The translations under genes were made by a program, and so were the position numbers. Positions 59,291 to 64,000 of a stretch of DNA of 64,000 bases are shown one piece after another. The notes below the pieces were generated by a model. The model had not been told where the DNA came from. It ran no database searches and saw only the letters and a list, made by a program, of their open reading frames with translations. Position 1 is the stretch's first letter. Each line of letters begins with the position of its first letter. Origin of the DNA: Fibrobacter sp. UBA4297 (GTDB lineage: Bacteria; Fibrobacterota; Fibrobacteria; Fibrobacterales; Fibrobacteraceae); assembly GCF_002394865.1 (NCBI RefSeq), contig NZ_DGUZ01000007.1:1-64000 (forward strand), in the 5' to 3' direction.

Positions 59291-61009
59291 TTACGTCGAT
59301 CCGGTGGGTTTTTCGAGCTGCGTCTTCGGCTGTTCGGTGATCATGCTTGTGATCGGAGCGCCTGCCGGAATCATTGGGAACACGTTGTCTTCCTTTTCGC
59401 ATTCGCAGTGGATGAGAATCGGGCCGTCGTTGTAGTCCAAAGCCTTCTGGATCACGCGTTCGGCGTCTGCCGGGCGCTTGATACGCAGCCCCGGGATGCC
59501 GTAAGCTTCAGCGAGCTTCACGAAGTCCGGGTTGCCCTTCATGTCCACGCTGGAATAGCGGTGGTCGTAGAAGAGTTCCTGCCACTGGCGCACCATGCCG
59601 AGGTACTTGTTGTCCATCACGAAAATCTTGATGGGGAGCTTGTGGATGGCTGCCGTTGCAAGTTCTGCTTCGGTCATCTGGAAACCACCGTCACCGCTGA
59701 AGCTGCAAACCGGCCAACCGGTTTCGTTGCCGAATGCGGCACCGATAGCAGCCGGGAAACCAAAGCCCATCGTGCCTGCGCCACCGCTGGAGTGGAGCTG
59801 ACGCGGATAGTTGATGTGGAAGAACTGTGCAACCCACATCTGGTGCTGGCCCACGTCTGTCGTGACGATTGCCTTGCCCTGCGTAAGTTCGCTCACGGTA
59901 GCAACGATGTGCTGCATACGGAGGCCGCCCTGCTTGGCGTAGGTAAGCGGATAGCGCTTCTTCCAAGTCTGGCAAGTCTTGATCCAGTCGGCGGTATCAA
60001 GCTTGTTCACCATCGGGAGAAGCTGTTCCAAGACGAGCTTGGCGTCACCGCACATGAACACATCCGGCTGCAACACCTTGCCTTCTTCGGCAGGGTCGAT
60101 GTCGATGTGCATCTTCACGGCGTTCTTGCAGAATTCGCTGAGCTTACCGGTAATGCGGTCGTCCCAACGGCTACCGATCGAAAGGATCAAGTCGCATTCG
60201 AGAACAGCCTTGTTGGCGTAAATTGTACCGTGCATGCCGAGCATGCCGAGAGAAAGTTCGTGGTCGGTCGGGAATGCGCCGAGGCCAAGCATCGTGCAGG
60301 TCACCGGAGCGCCGAGCTTTTCGGCGAGTTCCTTCACCTGGCGGTGTGCGCCAGAAATCATGGCACCATGGCCCACGAGCAAAAGCGGCTTCTTGGAGTT
60401 CTTGAGGTATTCAGCGGCCTTTTCAACGCTTTCTGTAGAAGCGTAGGTCGGAATCTTGTAACCCGGAAGGTCCATCTGATCCGTGAACGGAGCGGTGCAG
60501 GGGCCTGCAGTCACGTCCTTCGGGAGGTCAATAAGCACCGGACCCGGACGGCCTGTACGTGCGATGTGGAAAGCTTCCTTCATCACGCGCGGGAGGTCAT
60601 TCGTGTCTTTCACCAAGTAAGAATGCTTGACGGTTGCAAAAGTCATACCGCTCGTATCGCATTCCTGGAAAGCGTCCTTGCCCAAGTTCGGAGTCGTCGT
60701 CTGTGCCGTGAGCACGACGATCGGGCTAGAATCCATGAGAGCTGTATAAATACCTGTAAACGTGTTCGTTGCACCCGGACCGCTAGTGACAAGAGCTACA
60801 CCGACCTTACCGGTCTGGCGGGCATAACCGTCAGCCATGTGGGTTGCGCCCTGTTCATGACGGCTGAGCACAACTTTGATGCTGGAGTCGAGGATGGCAT
60901 CGAACATCGGAATGGCCGATCCACCGGGATAGCCGAAAATTGTATCAACGCCTTCACGCTTGAGGCATTCGATAATCACTTCGGCACCACTTAAGGTCTT
61001 ATTTGCCAT
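59291..61009 (-). CDS. ilvB: Acetolactate synthase large (catalytic) subunit
   Basis: 572 aa. Condenses two pyruvates to acetolactate, or pyruvate with 2-ketobutyrate, using thiamine diphosphate, FAD and magnesium. GYPGGSAIPMFDAI and RHEQGATHMADGYAR contain the activating glutamate E52. GDGGFQMTEAELATA with the downstream N of VMDNKYLGMVRQWQELF is the ThDP/Mg motif near residues 437-470. First gene of the ilvBN operon, with a well-formed promoter about 50-75 bases upstream. Confidence 0.96.
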   Translation of the reverse strand: MANKTLSGAEVIIECLKREGVDTIFGYPGGSAIPMFDAILDSSIKVVLSRHEQGATHMADGYARQTGKVGVALVTSGPGATNTFTGIYTALMDSSPIVVLTAQTTTPNLGKDAFQECDTSGMTFATVKHSYLVKDTNDLPRVMKEAFHIARTGRPGPVLIDLPKDVTAGPCTAPFTDQMDLPGYKIPTYASTESVEKAAEYLKNSKKPLLLVGHGAMISGAHRQVKELAEKLGAPVTCTMLGLGAFPTDHELSLGMLGMHGTIYANKAVLECDLILSIGSRWDDRITGKLSEFCKNAVKMHIDIDPAEEGKVLQPDVFMCGDAKLVLEQLLPMVNKLDTADWIKTCQTWKKRYPLTYAKQGGLRMQHIVATVSELTQGKAIVTTDVGQHQMWVAQFFHINYPRQLHSSGGAGTMGFGFPAAIGAAFGNETGWPVCSFSGDGGFQMTEAELATAAIHKLPIKIFVMDNKYLGMVRQWQELFYDHRYSSVDMKGNPDFVKLAEAYGIPGLRIKRPADAERVIQKALDYNDGPILIHCECEKEDNVFPMIPAGAPITSMITEQPKTQLEKPTGST

Positions 61010-61056
61010 AATTTATCCTGTCTTTTAAAGAATAGATGAATATTTAGATGGGCTGA

Positions 61057-61085
61057 AATATAGGAGTATTTTTTGAGGGTGGCAA
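61057..61085 (-). promoter_or_regulatory. Promoter of ilvBN
   Basis: Minus strand TTGCCA (61085-61080), 17-bp spacer, TATATT (61062-61057), giving a leader of about 40 nt. I see no leader peptide or attenuator between it and ilvB. Confidence 0.75.
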
Positions 61086-61287
61086 GAGGTGAAAGCCTAG
61101 TTTTGTGGAAATTTTTGAAATTTTTAGTGAAATTTTATTTTAAAACGACCTGTTTTGATGTGAAAATTGAAAATTTTTCGTTAAATTTTTAAAAATTGAG
61201 TTTTGGATAAAGTAAAAGCTAGTGAATTTTGGATTAAATTTCTGTTTTATGACCTTTTTAGATGAAAAATAATTGTTTTGATGCGGA

Positions 61288-61317
61288 CGTCATCCTGGAG
61301 CGTAGCGATAGGATCCA
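61288..61317. repeat. Dispersed GTCATCCTGGAGCG-type repeat
   Basis: CGTCATCCTGGAGCGTAGCG followed by ATAGGATCCA. Same class as the copies at 2013 and 16528. Confidence 0.55.
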
Positions 61318-61396
61318 TTATTTCTCGTAATCCATTTAGTGTGATTCTCCTTATCATTAATTGGGCATCCCGCATTTTTTTTACTATTTTAATCTT

Positions 61397-61798
61397 ATGC
61401 TTAAGAAAATCATACTTTCTCTATTCCTTGCGGCCGCCTTTGTGTTCGCCGCTGACCCGATCACCATTGAAGGGCGTTTGACCGAAATTCCGGGCAAGAT
61501 GCCGAGCAATGACCTGTACAGCTATGTCTATGTATTTAAGTACAAGGTTGCAAAGGTGGTCTCGGGCAAACTCGACGCCAAGGAAGTTCTCGTGGGCGTT
61601 TATAACCCGCTCATCGCTCGCGGCAAGGTCAAGGACAAGATGGCCGACAAGTCCAAGGGCAACGTTGGCGAATTCAAGGCCAAGTCCAAATACACGCTCA
61701 AGCTTATCCCGCTCGAAGGCAACTGGGATGGCGCTGTTGAAGATGAATACTTTGACGACGAATCCCCGCGCTACTTGGCTATTGAAGTGAATGAGTAA
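61397..61798 (+). CDS. Small secreted protein of unknown function
   Basis: 133 aa starting at ATG 61397 (MLKKIILSLFLAAAFVFA-ADP, a typical signal peptide). The mature part is beta-rich (ITIEGRLTEIP, YSYVYVFKYKVAKVVSGKLDAKEVLVGVYN, KYTLKLIPLEGNWDG), suggestive of a small OB-like barrel. I do not recognise a family. It lies 178 bases upstream of the MBOAT gene, separated by an inverted short-repeat region, so co-transcription is uncertain. Confidence 0.75.
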   Translation: MLKKIILSLFLAAAFVFAADPITIEGRLTEIPGKMPSNDLYSYVYVFKYKVAKVVSGKLDAKEVLVGVYNPLIARGKVKDKMADKSKGNVGEFKAKSKYTLKLIPLEGNWDGAVEDEYFDDESPRYLAIEVNE

Positions 61799-61800
61799 TT

Positions 61801-61971
61801 AGACGAAAGAACGGGCTTCGCCCTACAGACTAGAGACGAAAGAGTAATAATGGCGCTTTGCGCTGAGTTATAGAAATTTCGTGTCTCGTTTTTTCTATCG
61901 TCGCCAAACTACAAATTGTTTTTATTTAATAATGCAACCTACTCTCGTCTCTCGTCTTTCGTCTCTCGTCT
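61801..61971. repeat. Inverted AGACGAAAG / CTCGTCT short-repeat arrays with small hairpins
   Basis: Left arm with AGACGAAAGA and AGAGACGAAAGAG (61801-61844); right arm CTCTCGTCTCTCGTCTTTCG and following (61942-61971). Between them are GGGC-ttc-GCCC (61813-61823) and GCGC-ttt-GCGC. The arms are complementary, so the whole intergenic transcript can fold. Confidence 0.65.
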
Positions 61972-61976
61972 AACCC

Positions 61977-63395
61977 ATGGTTTTTTCCTCTCAAATCTTC
62001 TTGTTTTATTTCTTGCCGACGTTTTTGGTTGGCTACTTTGTTCTCTTCAAGCTCGGGGCCAAGCACTCGTTCTTGAACTTGTTCATCACCATCTTCAGTT
62101 ACGTCTTTTACGGCTGGCTCGAACCGTGGCTCGTATTCCTCATGTTCGGCTGCACGTTGGTGGTGTACGTGGCGGGGCGGTTCATCTCGGCGCCTGACGC
62201 AAGCAAGTTCCAGCGAAATTTTGCGCTCGGTACGGCGATTGCGGTAAACCTCGGTGCACTTGGGTTCTTCAAGTATTACATGTTCGGCATGGGAATCGTG
62301 AACGATTTTGCGACCATGCTCGGCTGTGAACCGTTCTCTATTATGACGGTCCTTTTGCCGGTGGGTATTTCGTTCTACTCGTTCCAGTCCATGAGTTACG
62401 CGATTGACGTGTGGCGCGGTACGGCACCTCCGGTCAAGAATTTTGCGACATTCGCATGCTACGTGGCGCTTTTCCCGCAGCTTGTGGCAGGCCCGATTGT
62501 GCGTTACAATACGGTTGCCGAAGAACTTGAAACCCGCACGCATACGCTCGAAAACTTTGTGCGCGGTATTTTGTTCTTCTGCTTTGGTTTTGTCGAAAAA
62601 ATCTTCCTTGCAAACCAGGTGGGCATTATCGCTGACCGCGTTTTTGCGGCCGATGCTCCGGGCGTCATCAACAGCTGGTGGGGCTCGCTTGCCTACATGT
62701 TCCAGATTTACTTTGACTTCTCGGCCTATTCTAATATGGCGATTGGCCTTGGACTTATGCTCGGGTTCCATTTTCCGCGCAACTTCAACGGCCCGTACCG
62801 CTCCGTAAGCATTACTGATTTCTGGAAGCGCTGGCACATTTCCCTTACGAGCTGGTTCCGCGATTACTTGTACATTCCGCTGGGTGGAAACCGCGTGCCT
62901 ACAGGCCGCATGTATTTCAACCTTTTCCTCGTGATGTTCGTGAGTGGCGTTTGGCATGGCGCGAACTGGACGTTCGTGTGCTGGGGACTTTATCACGCCT
63001 TCTTCATGATTGTCGAGCGTGCGAACAACAAGAACGCCTGGTACTACAAGGCTCCTCGCGTGGTGCAAATTCTTTTGACTCAGATAATAGTGCTTTTTGG
63101 CTGGGTGCTTTTCCGTGCGGATTCCATTGGCGATGCTGTTCGCATGTGGAAGAATATGCTTGGTCTTGGCGCAACGGCTGCTTCTGATGTTATTTTGTCT
63201 GCTGAAATTTTCACGCCGACATGCATTGTGTTTATGGCGCTTGCAGGGCTTTTCTCGTTCTGGAAATATCGCAGTTACGACTGGTGCGTTGACGTTTCGT
63301 TCAAAAAGTCGCTCATTGCGCTGGGCTTGTTTATTTTGGCAACGCTTGCGCTCTTTACCCAGAGCTACAATCCGTTCCTTTATTTCCAATTCTAG
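61977..63395 (+). CDS. MBOAT-family O-acyltransferase (AlgI/DltB-like)
   Basis: 472 aa polytopic membrane protein, about ten hydrophobic segments. Family marks: VLLPVGISFYSFQSMSYAIDVWRG (about residues 129-152), FPQLVAGPIVRY, FWKRWHISLTSWFRDYLYIPLGGNR (about 282-306) and SGVWHGANWTFVCWG with the presumed catalytic His327. By homology it transfers acyl groups across the membrane to an extracellular polysaccharide or other polymer, usually with a periplasmic SGNH partner. No such partner is in view, so the acceptor is unknown. Confidence 0.92.
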   Translation: MVFSSQIFLFYFLPTFLVGYFVLFKLGAKHSFLNLFITIFSYVFYGWLEPWLVFLMFGCTLVVYVAGRFISAPDASKFQRNFALGTAIAVNLGALGFFKYYMFGMGIVNDFATMLGCEPFSIMTVLLPVGISFYSFQSMSYAIDVWRGTAPPVKNFATFACYVALFPQLVAGPIVRYNTVAEELETRTHTLENFVRGILFFCFGFVEKIFLANQVGIIADRVFAADAPGVINSWWGSLAYMFQIYFDFSAYSNMAIGLGLMLGFHFPRNFNGPYRSVSITDFWKRWHISLTSWFRDYLYIPLGGNRVPTGRMYFNLFLVMFVSGVWHGANWTFVCWGLYHAFFMIVERANNKNAWYYKAPRVVQILLTQIIVLFGWVLFRADSIGDAVRMWKNMLGLGATAASDVILSAEIFTPTCIVFMALAGLFSFWKYRSYDWCVDVSFKKSLIALGLFILATLALFTQSYNPFLYFQF

Positions 63396-63551
63396 CGGCG
63401 AAGCCGCAGTAAACAGTGATTAGTAAGCAGTGGTTAGTAAACAGGAATGTAAAAGGAACGTTCTTATTACAATCCTAACCACCAACCACTAATCACTAAC
63501 CACTTGTATTTCTTATTACATTACGCTCATACCCCAAAGGGCCGAAGGCCC
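63395..63551. repeat. Intergenic hairpins flanked by inverted GTGATTAGTAAGCAGTGG-type arrays
   Basis: GCGGC-gaa-GCCGC (63395-63407) begins at the MBOAT stop. Left array CAGTGATTAGTAAGCAGTGG and following (63414-63444), right array CTAACCACCAACCACTAATC and following (63475-63506), complementary to each other, then GGGCC-gaa-GGCCC (63539-63551). It probably includes the MBOAT terminator. Confidence 0.6.
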
Positions 63552-63591
63552 GAGCCCATACCTAAATGTTTCCTTTACTATATTATTATCC

Positions 63592-64000
63592 ATGAAAAAT
63601 GGTTTAAATAAGATATTCATTTTGCTAGCGATAATGGCGGGTGTTGCTTTTGCGGACCCGATTCCTGCGGAGGCTTTGACTCAGAGTGGTCTTGTGATGC
63701 GAGACCGCCAACTTCGCGATATCGGGCTTGTGATGCGTGGTGGGCGAGGTGGTTATATCGATATTGGCTACACTTATACGCCTTCGTCTGAACAGTTGCA
63801 GCTCAAGAGCAAGTATGGTGTTCATGATGGTTTTGCTTTTAGGCACCATTATGGAATTTTCGGGAGCTGGGTACTGGATTCCACGTCTCATTTGGGATTT
63901 CTGACGTGGTTTGACCGCGCCGGTTGGGATTCTCAGGACTTTTTCTTCTTCCCGCATTACGGCGACTTTGCGCACATTTCTTCGGCGTTTACGTGGGGTT
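63592..64000 (+). CDS. Secreted protein of unknown function (5' part only)
   Basis: Open from ATG 63592 to the window edge (136 complete codons, no stop). MKNGLNKIFILLAIMAGVAFA is a clear signal peptide. The mature start DPIPAEALTQSGLVMRDRQL is followed by GGYIDIGYTYTP and aromatic-rich strands (FAFRHHYGIFGSW, FLTWFDRAGWD, FFFFPHYGDFAHISSAF), which suggest a beta-rich envelope protein. No family recognised. Confidence 0.7.
   Translation, partial: MKNGLNKIFILLAIMAGVAFADPIPAEALTQSGLVMRDRQLRDIGLVMRGGRGGYIDIGYTYTPSSEQLQLKSKYGVHDGFAFRHHYGIFGSWVLDSTSHLGFLTWFDRAGWDSQDFFFFPHYGDFAHISSAFTWG

Larger units (their letters stand above)
61010..61396. other. Divergent intergenic region between ilvB and the small secreted-protein gene
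   Basis: 387 bp. Next to ilvB is its promoter (61057-61085). From about 61105 to 61215 there are many runs of A and T (GAAATTTTTGAAATTTTTAG, GAAAATTGAAAATTTTTCG, AAATTTTTAAAAATTGAG), which would make curved DNA. A dispersed repeat is at 61288. No ORF of its own. Confidence 0.6.

Noticed and set aside
59258..60994. 578-aa open frame on + opposite ilvB
   Set aside because: It lies wholly antisense to a clear acetolactate synthase gene, has a composition typical of a shadow frame (His/Arg/Ala rich) and no recognisable domain.
61926..63389. 487-aa open frame on - opposite the MBOAT gene
   Set aside because: Antisense to a confident gene; extremely rich in Arg/His/Glu, as expected for the complement of a membrane protein gene.
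55713..63506. Short direct repeats as a CRISPR array
   Set aside because: Units are 7-14 bases without unique spacers of constant length, and no cas genes are in the window.

Overview
The window looks like chromosomal DNA from a rumen- or gut-type Fibrobacter (phylum Fibrobacterota). Evidence: secreted proteins and lipoproteins with long poly-serine linkers, a Fibrobacter-type 'FISUMP' (Fib_succ_major) domain, tandem secreted GH43 arabinan/xylan-degrading enzymes, and a tmRNA with the tag ADENYALAA. The genus is an inference. No IS element, CRISPR array, tRNA or rRNA gene was seen.

Layout. 0.3-7.6 kb: three secreted GH43 enzymes on +, with an AbiE-type toxin-antitoxin pair on - wedged between the second and third. 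7.8-11.2 kb: a fibronectin-III lipoprotein, a DUF486 membrane protein, a DUF4416 protein and a glutaminyl-cyclase-like beta-propeller. 11.2-16.4 kb (-): a compact four-gene unit of lipoprotein, HlyD-like adaptor, TolC-like outer-membrane channel and GAF-HlyD membrane adaptor. 16.6-26.9 kb (-): five surface genes in which a pair (metzincin-like lipoprotein plus sulfatase-modifying-factor-like protein) occurs twice around a beta-helix surface protein. The two minus-strand units start from nearly identical promoters (TTGACA, 17 bp, TATTTT). 27.3-29.0 kb (+): a DUF3467 protein and a FISUMP lipoprotein. 29.1-55.0 kb (+): a 21.7-kb gene for an exoprotein of about 7,230 residues with an N-terminal LEPR motif and RTX-like repeats, overlapping by one base an M50-protease/HlyD fusion, followed by a truncated SecA paralogue. 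55.0-55.6 kb: tmRNA behind its own promoter and a strongly folded leader. 55.8-58.5 kb: a small acidic protein, a radical SAM/SPASM enzyme and two related Ser-rich lipoproteins sharing a C-terminal motif. 58.8-61.0 kb (-): ilvB-ilvN. 61.4-64.0 kb (+): a small secreted protein, an MBOAT acyltransferase and the start of another secreted protein.

The main result is a candidate dedicated export system for the giant exoprotein. No ABC transporter of the type I (RTX) pathway is present. Beside the giant gene lie a SecA-like ATPase and an intramembrane-protease/adaptor fusion; 13 kb away lie a TolC channel and two HlyD-type adaptors, one carrying a GAF domain. I infer, but cannot prove, that these form one machine: the SecA paralogue drives inner-membrane export of the LEPR-tagged substrate, the M50-HlyD protein processes or anchors it, and HlyD/TolC complete the envelope path. 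The second strong result is the tmRNA leader, which can form two mutually exclusive long hairpins, one of which sequesters the mature tmRNA 5' end.
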